Assembly: GCA_001792895.1 (NCBI GenBank)
Contig: MARA01000020.1
Span: 186,001-250,000 of the forward strand
Direction: 5' to 3'
Origin: Lentinus brumalis
Lineage: Eukaryota; Basidiomycota; Agaricomycetes; Polyporales; Polyporaceae
Length of the DNA stretch: 64,000 bases
Each line of letters starts with the position of its first letter. Within the stretch, counting starts at the first letter, position 1. Shown piece after piece: positions 10,410 through 21,496 of this stretch. The translations under genes and the position numbers were made by a program. The notes under the pieces were generated by a model. The model had not been told where the DNA came from. It was given only the letters and a program-made list of their open reading frames with translations, and did no database searches.

Positions 10410-13400
10410 ATGGTCGCTCTACCCTCCTGGTACACCACGCCTATGGCGCAGGTAGTCCTCGTCGGCATCACCTGGTCAGTTTACCGCGCTCCGAGCTACG
10501 GCTCTCGTCTCATGCACATCTCCCGCCCAGCTTTGCCACAGTCGGAATGTTCAGCGCAGTCTCCAACCTCGGGGCCGGAGGTATCAGCGACGTCTCGCTC
10601 TCCGACACCTCCAACGGTGTCCTCTACGGTGTCTTCGCCGTCACCGGTCTCGTCAGCGGTGGTATCAGCAACCGTGCGTCCCAGTCTTTGCGTCGTTCAT
10701 CTCTAGCAGCGTCCTGACATCTGATGCTCGCCCCAGTGCTCGGACCTCGGCTTACGCTCTTCATCGGTACGCTCGGATACGCCCTCTATGTCGGCTCGCT
10801 CTGGTGGTACGTGTTATCTCGCTGCCCTCTTTTCGTTCCCTTCTCTTCCATATTGGCCTGGTGCTTCTCCCCGATTCTCCTCCCGGGTCTCTTCGGGCGT
10901 CGCTTCCCCGCGAGAGCATGAGATCGAACTGTCGCTCGTCTCTCCGGATGCTCCACAACTCTTCGTGCATCTCATGTCTCTCGCATCCCGGATATGAGAG
11001 TTCACGGTCACGAAGATAAGCCTACCGTACTCCTTCGCCGACATCGGGGGTGCTTCGCATCACTGCCATATTGGCTTAATGCTTCTTCTCATCCATCTCC
11101 GCGAATTTCTGCGAGCGCGTGGTGCCGCCACATGACCCAATGTGGTTCATCCATCCCCCGCAAGAGCTCGTGCCTCCGTGTTATCGGGATGTCACTCCTT
11201 CGTATTTATTACATTTCACGTCTCGCTATTTTTGCGTTCGAGCTGGACTGTTTGCGGTCTTGAGAGAGTTCGTTCCTGACGTGCTCCTCTGCCACGCCAT
11301 TACGATCTCGGGGTGCAGTAGGCGTTATGATAATCTCTTTCGCATCCCTACCATGATGACTTCGTGCTTCTCCTCGAATTCTCCGAGCGTGAGCCGTCGT
11401 GTGTCGGGGTGCTGTTGTGCAGTCTCCGATTTTGCAATTTTGTGACTGTTCATGCATTTCAAGCCACGGTTGGTTCTCGCTTCTTCAACATGGCAGATCG
11501 TGGTCGTGGAGAGATGTCATTATGTGCTCTTCGTGATCTCGCCCTGCGATGAAGCTTGTGTTCGCAGTCCCTGATTTTGGCATCGCTGCTATCGCGCTAT
11601 CGTGAACGCTAGGCATTATCAGCTCTCAGATACAATGGCCCGCGGCCTCCTGCCGCCAGAGTTTCACGCGAGAACGGCGCGCCTTGGCGAGTAGACCAGG
11701 ATTGGAGAGCTGCTCGTGCTTGCGATTGCAACGTTTCATTGTGATCTGTGCTGGTCAAGATGGGCCCGGCCCGTGTCGGGTATAACTCGCCTTTCCCGCA
11801 CGAGAGCGTACCGCGTCTGGGTTGCTGCTGGTCAGAGTCTGCGGATGCAGCCCTCGTCCTTCGTCCTTGTCTACTTATCGGATTGTTCGTGCACTCGAAG
11901 TCTCGTTGCTTCTCGCGTCTTGGACATAGAAGCTCGCGGTCGTCGAGGGATGTCGTAATGTACTCCTCGTGATCTCGAGGGGTGCCCTAACGATGCCAGT
12001 GCTGCCATCGTGTTATCGTGACCGCCAGATATTCTTAGCTTCCTGGTATCATGGCTGCACCTCGCCGTGACTTCTCGGAGGTTTCAGCACGAGCGACGCG
12101 CTTTTACCAGCATTTCGGGCATGCAGCGCTGCTTATGCTCGCATTGCGAGTTACCTTTGCGTCGGACAGCCTGTGCTGGCGTGTCGGACCGACATGTTAT
12201 CTCGCTATCTCTTCACGCCCGCTCTCTCTTCCCACCGCGAGCAAACATGCTGACTTCCATCTCAGCTACCAGACGCAAGGCACGGCGTGGTTCCTAATTC
12301 TCGCCGGTGCGATCCTGGGTGCGACCGCTGCGCTCCTGTGGTCGGCGCAGGGCGCGATAATGATGTCGTACCCGCTTGAGAAGGACAAGGGCAAGGCGTT
12401 CGCGATCTTCTGGGCCATCTTCCAGTTCGGGTCCTTCATCGGGTCTATCATCGCCCTCGCCATCAACATCAAGTCTGGAGGCCTCTCCGCGGTGTCGACG
12501 TCGACGTACCTCGTGAGTGCTCCATGTGACATGGGTCTCTGAGTGTGTTCTCACCTTTCGTACGCAGGCTTTCTTGATCATCATCTTCATTGGTGTGGCC
12601 TCAGCGTTCTTGATTTTGCCCCCCAACCGGGTCATCCGATCCGATGGCACCATCGTCAAGCTCGAGGCCGCCTCGAAGCCGCATGAGGAGATCGTCGGCA
12701 TGGCCCGTCTCTTCAAGGACTGGCGTCTGCTCGGTGAGTCTCACGACACCCTTGACATTCTGACAGCGCAGCATATGCTCACCGGCCTCGTGCCCCGTCT
12801 CCAGCGCTCGCGCCCATGTTCTTCGCCTCGAACTACTTCTACGCATACCAGGGCGCGGTGAACGCGAACATCTTCGACGGCCCGACGCGTGCGCTCAACG
12901 CGACGCTCGAGGGTGCAGGGGCCATCGTCGGCGCGCTGTTCATCGGCTACTGTGTGCTCGATCTTAAGTGGTTCCACCGCCGCACCCGTGGCTACATCGG
13001 TCTCGCGACGGTCACCGTCCTGACGATCATCGTGTGGTCCGTCGGGCTCTCGTGGCAGGTCACGTTCACGCGCGCGGACTTCACGGACGAGAACCGCATC
13101 AACTACCACGACGCGAACTACGCGGGCAAGGGCGCGCTCTACTTCTTCTGTGCGTTCTTCCCCTCACGCTTCCCCTCGTGCGGTCGCTGACATCTGCGTC
13201 CCTGCAGACTACTTCTCGGACGCGTGTTACCAGGCTCTCGCATACTGGATCATGTCCGCGCTCACGAACGACCCCTTCAAGCTCGCGCGCTACGCCGGTC
13301 TCTACAAGGCCCTCCAGTCTGCGGGCGCAGCGGGCTCGTTCGGGATGGACGCGGTGAAGACGCCGTTCCTGAACGAGCACCTCGCGTCGTGGATCATGCT

Positions 13401-13584
13401 GCTGGTGTCGTTCCCGCTCGCATGGCTCGTGATCCGCACGGTCAAGGAGTCCAACTACGCGGACGAGGACGTGGTGTACGTCGACGACGTCAAGCGCGAG
13501 GAGGCCGAGCTTGGCCACGCGCATGATGTGCCGGCGGCGGTGGAGTCGTCGAGCATCGAGAAGGCGAGCGTCGATAAGGCCTAG
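10410..13584 (+). CDS. UNC93-like major facilitator superfamily membrane protein
   Basis: Exons: 10410-10474, 10531-10673, 10737-10806, 12266-12512, 12568-12733, 12805-13149 and 13208-13584. The joined protein (about 470 residues) has roughly 11 to 12 hydrophobic spans, with motifs of the UNC93/DUF895 branch of the MFS: CFATVGMFSAVSNLGAGG at the first helix, YVGSLWCYQTQGTAWF, AALLWSAQGAIMMSYPLEK and LAFLIIIFIGVASAFLILPP, and a late segment with CYQALAYWIMSALTNDP. UNC93-like fungal proteins are multi-span membrane proteins of mostly unknown cargo; ion or small-molecule transport is inferred. The C-terminal tail is acidic and hydrophilic. The third intron (10807-12265) is 1459 nt and filled with diverged tandem repeats. 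All exon junctions keep phase, so the gene looks intact. A TATA-like box lies about 97 bases upstream. Confidence 0.85.
10807..12265 (+). repeat. Long intron filled with diverged tandem repeats (unit about 440 bp)
   Basis: Segment 11495-11800 matches 11935-12220 in order: gtggtcgtggagagatgtca against gcggtcgtcgagggatgtcg, then ctcttcgtgatctcg against ctcctcgtgatctcg, then gctatcgcgctatcgtgaac against gccatcgtgttatcgtgacc, then both copies share ctgtgctgg. The spacing is near 440 bases. Weaker relatives appear near 10985 and 11270, so the intron may have grown by three or four rounds of tandem duplication. The copies contain no long open frame. Confidence 0.6.
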
Positions 13585-15408
13585 GTGCCGCGTTGGTGCC
13601 TCTTTACCTGATACCTTCCCTGCCTTGGACCAGGTCCGCTCACGGGGACGAGGGGAGACGATCGCGTAGACCGGGTGTCCCTGCTCTGGAGACTGGTGGT
13701 GTTGGATTGGACGCGTTCTACGTTCTCGGACGCAGGGTAATGTATTTGACGACGGCTCGCTGACCTTATGCTATATCATGGTGCTCACGACGGCGGTGGA
13801 CGATAATGTACTACACACATACCACGGTGCTGCTACTTACTTACCCAGGAAGGACGGGGTCCCCATCGCCTTGCTCGGACAGACCTGGATGCGTGCATAC
13901 ACTGTAGGATTACATATACATACTTATTCCCTATCTCTCTTGGGTCGTAGTCTCTAATGGCTCTCGCTTCCCTCTATCTCGTATCGCGGGTGTTGGGTAG
14001 GACGATTGCAATGGACGCCCTTGGAAATATCTGTTCGCTCTCAGGCTCAGTGCGTTACCGCCTCGAAGTCGAAGGTTCGCCTCGAGGCTCGAATTAACCT
14101 CCGTGCGACCGTCGGATCCATCACTTAGAACCATGCTCCACGCGTGCGAGGCTGAAGGTCTCGATCTCTCCATATGCACATGTGTACTTGACTCTACTTG
14201 AGTTTTGGAGGCCATGTGCTCCTTTGTGCTCCCTATCGACCGCTCCACTACCACGAACTTCGCAGTTCAGTTGCCCGGAGATTGGCTCGAATACTTACCA
14301 GCGCCGAGCCGTATCACTGGTGACTGGTACTGGACTTATCATCGTTGGAGACTGAAGTGGACCTCAGCTGTGGACCAAGACAGACCAAGACTGGGTGAAC
14401 GGGAGTCTCCGTCCTCGTTGCGCATACCGGGATACTTACTACTTACGACTAAGTAGGAGCTCGAGTAAACCGCGGTCACGTGTCCGGCGCGTCGACTGGA
14501 GACGCGATCGGCGCTCATTTCGGACGCGTCTTGCGTCCTGTCTTCTACTCTCATCTCCTCTCGTTTGCTTCGAATCTCTAAGAGTCTTTTATGCTGTACG
14601 AGAGGTTCCGGCTGGATTGGCTGGTGGTCGACTGACGACAAGGGCGCGATAGGTCCGTCACATCTCGCGCAGACTGATGGTCATGATATAGCTGACTATA
14701 TGCGTACCTCTCTCAGTCAAACGCCTACGCAGAATTACCTATCTGTTATAGCAAGCACGTTTTTGCTGCGCTTACATGTGCTGCCAGAGACGTCGATGTA
14801 CCTTCGCCTGACTCCCCCAGTGTTGGGTGGATGTGTTTGCAACAGAGTCGTCGTCCCGTTCATACCCCCCTCTCCTCTATGACTCAATTTTCCGGACCCA
14901 CGAGACGTTATACTTATGGTTAACAGCTCGAAGCTTACAATGGAGAGGACAGCCAGAATATAGCGCTACCGCTGCGACAGAGGGTCACGAAGACAAGCAG
15001 TTATGGTCAGCAACTTCGCTCTCATCTGAGGTAGGCACTTCGAAAACCGTTCTTATGATTTCGCCGCCGAGCTTGTCACGATTGATAACTCACTAGCTCC
15101 CCGGCGACCTCAAGGCAGCAGCGACCTACACACTAAGGTGTGTTCAACTTGGCTGTGAGCGCTTGCGACTCTGCAAACTTGCTACGTACATTCATTCGAG
15201 CTGAATTACTATGCCTCTTTCCTGAACCCAGCTGTGTTAGCAGCACGATCCTGTACTCTTGGCGCAACCGGCGACCCAGCTGCGGACTGTCTTGCACTAA
15301 CCATACCGGTATGTGTGAATCACTGCCATCGGCCCCGAATAAATCCCACGGACGCAATCGCCACAATCGTGTCGACGACGAGCGGCCAGTTGTCCTCCAC
15401 CCATCGCA
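13585..15408. other. Intergenic region, 1.8 kb, no gene recognised
   Basis: The sequence contains only short open frames without domain signatures. The part after about 15230 is likely the 5' leader of the next gene, since it is CA-rich and free of long frames in that sense. No repeats with terminal structure were found. Confidence 0.45.
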
Positions 15409-17394
15409 ATGGCGCCTCAAGCGCGTCCTCCCCAGTCCCGCACGCGTTCTGCCGCCACCAAGTCGTCTGGCGGTGGAGGCGGGCGCAAGGGAGGCGTCCT
15501 TCACCCCGTCGACACCAATCCGGCCGCGTACGACCGCACGGACCCGTTCACCGCGTTGAATGTCCTCCGCAAGCTGCTCTCTGCGCTCCCGTCGCGTCTC
15601 GGCGGGTGCCAGTACAAGCTTACCCCGGAGGAGCACAAGCTCACGCTGCACCTGCTTACGGTCGTCGAGCCGTTCGTGGGACTCGCCCCGTGTGCGTCGC
15701 GTCGCGCGCTCGCCCGGCAGCCGACGGAAATCTTGGACGCGATCGCGTTCCATATCGACGGGAAACGCGACTTGCTCTCGCTAGCACTGTCGTGCAAGAG
15801 GCTGTACTCGATCGTGTTTCCGAGGCACTATGAGTATCGCGTCATCAAGTGCAAGGCGAGCGCGCTGAGCGTGTGGAATCACCTCGTCGTGCATCGGTCG
15901 CTGGCGAGGAACGTGCGGAGGGTGGAGATCCTGGATGAGCGGGCGGGAGAGGCAGAGCAGGCTGTACCCTCGGATATCATGACGACGGACACGGACATGG
16001 AGTCAACGGACGACGAGCTGGCGCTGCACGATAAGCAGGAAAGGTTCGTCGTGTCTGCTCTCGGGAGGATGACGGCGCTGCAGTCGTTCAAGTGGTCGTG
16101 CAACCATTCCCTCGTCGCGTTCGAGCGCGTCTGGCCGGCCCTGGTAAAGTGCCAGACGGTCAGCGAGGTCGAGGTCAACGACAACTTGATCTTCCACGCC
16201 TTGCCGGTGGACGAGTCGCACGCGTCCACAGCGCACAAGTCGAAACGGCGCCCCGCTGTGGTACGTGCTTCATCCCTGATTTGTTGTCCATTGACGAACC
16301 CGCGATCGCCAGCTGCTCGATCTGAAGAAGGTCGGACTGCACGGCACGAAGAGCACGTTCGGCGCGTCCAAGAACCCGGACCTGTCGCGCATCTCCACGA
16401 TGCTGCACAACTGTCCGAACCTCGAAGCCCTGGACATCAGCTACGTCGCGCGGCACTCCCCCGGCTTCTTCAACCCCGTCGCAGACGACTTCCTGCTCTG
16501 CGGCCGTTGGTCGTCGCTGCGCGCCCTCACGCTCACGAACCTCTGGTGCACGCCGCATGCAGGTCTTGACGCGGCTGCGTCGTTCTTGGCTGCGCACGTT
16601 AGTCTCGAGGTTCTCCATCTCGACGTCTCCTTCGGCACAGGCGCGAACAATCACGGCAATGGAGTGCTCGCGTCGTTCAAGTTCCCGCCGAACTGCCTCC
16701 CCCGCCTCCGCGAGCTCAAAGCCAGCCGGGACCTTGCGACTGCGCTGCTCGCGTGCCCGTGCGACGCAGACGGCGGCCGGCCGCTGGAGACGCTGAAGGG
16801 TGTGCGGCTCAGCAACTCTGCGCGCGACCGGGTGTTCTTGGAGAACCTGCGGGCGTTCGGCACGCAGGTCAGACGGCTGGAGCTGGGCGGGTGGACCGAG
16901 GTGGAGGACGTGCGGCAGCTCGCGGAGTGCGTCCCGCGCCTCGTGTGGCTGGACATCGGCAAGCGCGGCGGGTCGGCGACCAACCCTGTCATCGCTGCAA
17001 TATCGCACTCGGGCTCAGGCTCGCACGCAAAGGCGACGCCCAACCACGTCGTCTCTAACTTAGTGGGTGCTTTTCACCGTATTCGACGCTGGACGTGCGC
17101 TGACGGCGGCTGCAGGGCGAATGGGCGAGCATCCTTGCGCAGATGCCGGAGCTCACGACGTTCCACGGGATCCGGTTCTTCTACGAGGTCGCGTGCACGG
17201 ACAGCGCATCGCTCGCGCTGTCGATGTCAGACCGCAGCCGCGCGCGCAAGAACGACGAGGTCGCGTCGGTGCTCGCGTGGAAGTGCCCGAAGCTGCGCAG
17301 GCTCGACCACTGGGACGACGGCGCGGGCCGCGTCGTGGTGCTCGTCAGGGACGCGGAGCGCGTGCGGTATGAGGTACGGAGGGTCAAGGTGTAG
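15409..17394 (+). CDS. F-box/LRR-like protein of unknown target
   Basis: Exons: 15409-16260, 16313-17062 and 17116-17394, with short GT-AG introns in phase 0. The N-terminus is low-complexity and basic (a Ser/Thr/Arg-rich leader, then six glycines interrupted by a few residues). An F-box-like segment follows at about residues 105-135 (RQPTEILDAIAFHIDGKRDLL then SLALSCKRLYS), and then leucine-rich repeat-like stretches such as NCPNLEALDIS and SSLRALTLTNLW. F-box proteins usually recruit targets to SCF ubiquitin ligases through Skp1; that role is inferred from family, and the F-box is divergent. The 600 or so residues contain no transmembrane span. A Ser/Asp-rich acidic loop (TDTDMESTDDE) lies near residue 195. 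It is not closely related to the other F-box genes in this window. Confidence 0.72.
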
Positions 17395-18127
17395 AGTATC
17401 GAGATACCCATCAATCGAAGGACGAGGTTCGTAAACTTGATATGGCTATGCACGTTCCCTGTACCTGTTATATCGCTGCTATACCTGTGCTGACGAGTCT
17501 AGTGCCCTTGATACCTCGTTTTGCCTTCTTTCAAGATCGCCTGGCTACCGGGTGAATAGAGGGTGCAACCTGTGTGCGTGCCATGCGCTCGGCGGGCGCA
17601 AAATTTGGGTTGCTGCTTCGTGCGATATAGTATCAGAAGCTCCTTATGATCAACAGGTGTCTTACTTCCATCTGGCGAGTTACTCAGTGCTTCTACCATC
17701 TGTCACATTGCTGACTCGTTGCCTTGTCATTGCAGTTGGGACCTCTGCGTTGTCGAAAGGCTATTGGAGTGCAGATCACTTTCGGTGCCAACTGAATGCA
17801 ACACCACCTTCAGCACGCGAGGCGTGAACTACGCATCCAGACCGCAGCTGTTTGGAATCTTGGTACAGTGCCCCGGGCATTGGCTGACGAGTCTTGTGGT
17901 AGCTTCCACACTGGAGCCAGAAAGCGTCGTCACGAGAAGCTCCCGGAGCTACTACTATCTGCGGCACAACAGATGTAGAAGCTTGCAGCATGCGCTTCGT
18001 CGGGGCAGTATGACACGAAGGCTCCGCAGTGGAGGCAAGGACCCCTGCAGTACGGGAAGGAGAGGGTATACATAAGTGGCCCAAGCTCGGGTGCAAGGCT
18101 CAAAAGCGTCCCCGCATCCACACAAGC
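17395..18127. other. Intergenic region with promoter of DUF6533 gene 1
   Basis: No coding potential is recognised. A gtatacataag element near 18066-18076, about 55 bases before the ATG at 18128, could serve as a TATA-like site. Small frames on either strand have no family features. Confidence 0.35.
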
Positions 18128-19836
18128 ATGTCTCTCTCCGCTGAAGCAGAAGCTGCCGAGCTATTCGCCGCTTTCGACAGTCTGTGAGTCTCATCCTGTC
18201 ATCCCGCCTGGACTGCGTATTGACGTCGATTACGCGGTGCAATGCAGTCGAACGTCCGATTGGGTCGCGTTTGCATCCACAGGTGAGTTTCGTCCCTTGG
18301 CGGCCCCCCCGTCGAAAGCTTGGGCGTCGTATGTTAACGTCCTCGGTTCTTGCAGCCTTCCTCATATACGACTACACGCTCACGCTCGATCGAGAGGTAA
18401 AACTCTTCTGGACGAAAAGGTTCACGAGCGTCACCATACTCTACCTCGTCATCCGCTACTCCTCGTTGACATACGTGGTCCTTGATACACTGGAGCCGGC
18501 ACCTATCCTTACTGCCGAGGTGAGCCCTCTTGCCAGCTCCCGTAGACCTCTCGTATCGATGCTGAGGCCACACAGAGGTGCGTGCATAGTTTCTCTGCGC
18601 GCTGTAGCACATTCTGTAACGTAACATTGGTGCCAGCTGCCTCGCGCTCTTCAAGGTGGTCGATGGCATAGAAGCCGGACGCTGGATCCCCTTAGCAGGT
18701 GAGCAGGCCAGAAACATCGGCGTGTACGGCTGAACAACGTCGTGTAGCGTTCTCCGCCATGAGAGCATATTCCTTGGCGAAGTCGCGCACCATATCTGCT
18801 CTAATCTTCATCTCGTCCCTCGCGCCGCTAGCGGCAAACTTGGTACGTCCGTGTCAACATGCTCGACAGTGAGCAGCTCGTTTTGACCACAGGAACCGGG
18901 GTGTACGTAGGTTCAGTACGGAAAGGGCATGGACTCAGTGATCATCCCTATCAATCATCTCTGCGTAGAGACCGACACGTTCACCCCGGAAGATGTTGTG
19001 ATGTGCGTTTCAACCAGAGTAATCTGCCTTGACCTTGACTAACCCGTGGCTCAGACGTACGTCAGGCAGTCTGCAGACACCCATGGCCATGATTGACTCA
19101 CGCCTAGCCAGTCACACTCGTGTCTCGTCTAGGGCTGATCATCGCCGATGTGGTCCTCGTTGTGCTCACCTGGCGCACGCTTGGACGTGGTCCCCTTCGC
19201 CCTCGTCTACCACATGCGAGCCGTGGCTCACTCGCGAGCGTGATGCTTTGGAACGGTGCGTGGCGCAGTGTCCAGCACTCTCCGTTTAGCACGTTTACTT
19301 ACAAGCTCAAGCTACACAGGCCTGCTCTACTTCATGCAAGTCGCGCTGTCGTCTTGCGCTAAGTATCCGCGACATGCTCACCTAATCTCCTCACGTAGTG
19401 CCCTGCTGGTACTCAACGTGCTCCACCTTTCCCTGTCGCTAGCCGCTGTTCGTACTCTTCCTACGCGCAGAATCATGATCATGCACCGCTGACTGTCAGC
19501 CGCAGGTGTTTGGGACCACAAACGGTCCCAGCAACGTCACGCTGTTGATGGATCCGTACGCGACTTGCTCTCCGTCCGAGGTCGCACGCTGACACGGCGC
19601 GCGGATGTCGCAGGATCATGACCATCCTCGTCGCGCGCCTCATGCTCGACTTGCAGGAGGCGAACCAGCGAGACGTGAAGCTCGACTCGGGCGACGCCCT
19701 CCACCTTTCCCAATCGGAAGGATCGTCAAGCTTCGTGCGGGGAATGGGTTCTATTCGTTCGCTTGTTTTTGTCGATGACGGGCAGGAGGACTCCAGAGAT
19801 GGCGAGGTGCAAGATAGTGGAAGTTCGCACGCATGA
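18128..19836 (+). CDS. DUF6533-family multi-span membrane protein 1
   Basis: The family signature sits near the N-terminus: FLIYDYTLTLDREVKLFW followed by LYLVIRYSSL. Further spans are AAFSAMRAYSLAKSRTISAL, VSRLGLIIADVVLVVLTW and LLVLNVLHLSLSLA, and the family-typical tail is ILVARLMLDLQEANQRDVKL. DUF6533 proteins have about seven hydrophobic helices, are expanded in Agaricomycetes and have no known function. Exons begin at 18128-18183 and 18248 onward. To keep frame, the gene needs a 2-nt exon AG at 18576-18577 and another, AC, at 19055-19056, each between a canonical acceptor and donor. A later intron uses a GC donor (gcaagt near 19336). Paralogues lie at 21497-23270 and 40484-42103, on the other strand. 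Confidence 0.8.
18576..18577 (+). other. 2-nt microexon AG in DUF6533 gene 1
   Basis: Upstream coding ends in phase 0 at ...LTAE|gtgagc. Downstream coding must begin with C-TGC (…C-LALFK). Two nucleotides are required, and the sequence acag-AG-gtgcgt supplies them, giving Ser-Cys. Both flanking introns are of normal size (about 55 nt each) with branch-like gctgag and tgtaac. Confidence 0.7.
19055..19056 (+). other. 2-nt microexon AC in DUF6533 gene 1
   Basis: Coding ends GTG-AT|gtgcgt and resumes TC-ACA-CTC-GTG after ctagccag. The frame needs two bases, supplied by ctcag-AC-gtacgt, giving Ile-Leu. Branch sites gactaac and tgactcac precede the two acceptors. Confidence 0.68.
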
Positions 19837-20181
19837 AACTTGTTCATGGACGGTCTTGCTGGACAAGTACGCTCGCTCTTTACCGCCACAATGTACAATT
19901 CCTGATACCAGATCGCCTCCGACGTCAATGCCGGGAGAGCAGAAGTCGAACGTTCATAACACCCGAAATGTACTCACCGTCGGATGTCGCGCGACGCTAT
20001 CAAGGCGAGAGTGGGATACCGGCCGCGGGCTCTGCTTGAACTCAAGCTCTAGTTCCGCTATTCTCCGGTGGTGTTGCTCGTCCCATCGGTGAACAGTGCT
20101 CCTCGCAGTCAACTTGTGAGTATCATCAATCCCCTGATACAACATAGAAGACGAATGCCGAGTTCACCATCACTGTCAGCG
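19837..20181. other. Short convergent intergenic spacer
   Basis: About 345 bases separate the stop of DUF6533 gene 1 from the stop of the ICMT-like gene. It presumably holds both 3' UTRs. No further gene is seen. Confidence 0.4.
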
Positions 20182-20998
20182 TCAGTACAAGAACGGGAGT
20201 ATGCGGTAAGGCGTCTTCTGAGACCACTCTTCCCAGCTCTTCCCAAACTCCCTCTTCATCAGCTCATCTTCTGTTCTCGTCCTGTAGAGAGACCCGACAG
20301 CCACCCATGTCAGGTGCGCCACGACTGTCGTGGCGATAACCTTCCCGACCCATGTGCTTCGCAGTCCCGACTCCGTGAAGAACGAGCCGCGGCTCAAGAG
20401 CAACATGAAGTTCCCCGCGATCATGAGCAGCCCTCCTATGTAGGCCGGGTGTCGGACGATACCGTACGGCCCCGAGGTGACGAGCTTGTGGCCGTCCTGT
20501 ATTCCGACCTCCAAGGTGAAGAAACGCCCCAGCGTCCGGTGGCACCACCGCCTGAGCAACCCTCCGCTGATCGCGAGGAGACAGGCGGCAACGGAGGCGG
20601 GAGTGAGTCTGAGCGGTACACTGTCTAGCGGGACGTTCGCGGATGAGAGGATGGCGCCGACGACTCGATGGAGGAGGTTCGCCGGTGCGGACCAGAGCGC
20701 AAGGAGTATCACAGCTTCTGCTACAGCGAGCACGCACATGACCGTCTGCGGGGACGGCAAAGTATTCGATGAGCTATGCACGGTAGTAGCCCTTACTTCT
20801 GCGTACCCTGTCCATGGCGAATATGGCCATCTGCACGCGAGGATGCCAGCGCATGAAGTCCGGAGCGCGAATCAGTTTCTGCCGTGGTGGAGGCGATACC
20901 ACAGGAGGAGTGAAGCCCATATATGTGCTTATCGCATGTGCGAGGAGCAATCCGATTTTGAGTAGAGGAGTGTTGGCGAGAGTCATGGAGAGGAGCAA
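20182..20998 (-). CDS. Isoprenylcysteine carboxyl methyltransferase (ICMT)-like membrane protein
   Basis: Two exons, 20807-20998 and 20182-20745, joined FAMDR|TVMCVLAVAEAVILL across a 61-nt intron. The first exon carries a hydrophobic N-terminal helix (LLKIGLLLAHAISTYMG) and a proline-rich linker. The second has three hydrophobic spans, the ICMT/PEMT-type core LVTSGPYGIVRHPAYIGGLL and the closing block EDELMKREFGKSWEEW. ICMT enzymes methylate the C-terminal isoprenylcysteine of Ras, Rho and mating pheromones at the ER membrane using S-adenosylmethionine. The RHPxY and E-x3-REFG elements fit that cofactor site. Basidiomycetes have many ICMT-like paralogues, so whether this is the canonical STE14 orthologue or an accessory copy is not decided. 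It converges on DUF6533 gene 1. Confidence 0.82.
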
Positions 20999-21496
20999 CA
21001 GGGTGGGTGACTGCAGAGCCCATATGGCGTGTCGAAGTACTGCGAACCATTTATACGAGTACTTAGTCGTGAGCGCAGACGCATATCAATACTCGGAAGC
21101 GATCGGTACCTGCCTCGAAGAGCGTGGCACGCTGGGAAGGCGGATTAGTGCATGGTACGTATGACATGTATGACACCGCTTCCGGCGTGGGTGGTGTCGA
21201 TAGTGCGTGCCCGCTATGTCGATTTCGACAGAGTGATTGCCTCTCGGGACTTTGCAATGAGACTGACGCATTGATAAGCCCAGACTGCGAACAGCCGATG
21301 TGCACTCTTCAGCAGGCACAATTCCAACTCCGTAGATCACGAGGCGTGCAGTCGTCCAGTGGGAGCATGTATAGATTGGTGTGCCATTGGGACCGATTCT
21401 GACATCTACAGGGTATACAAGCCCAGCCCCAAACCTAAGCAATGTCAACCTCAACGAGATATGCAGTCACTGCAAAACGTACGGGCAGCAGCACTC
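20999..21496. other. Intergenic spacer, 498 bases
   Basis: This lies between the start of the ICMT-like gene and the stop of DUF6533 gene 2. It should contain the promoter of the former and the 3' UTR of the latter. Open frames here lack family features. Confidence 0.35.
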
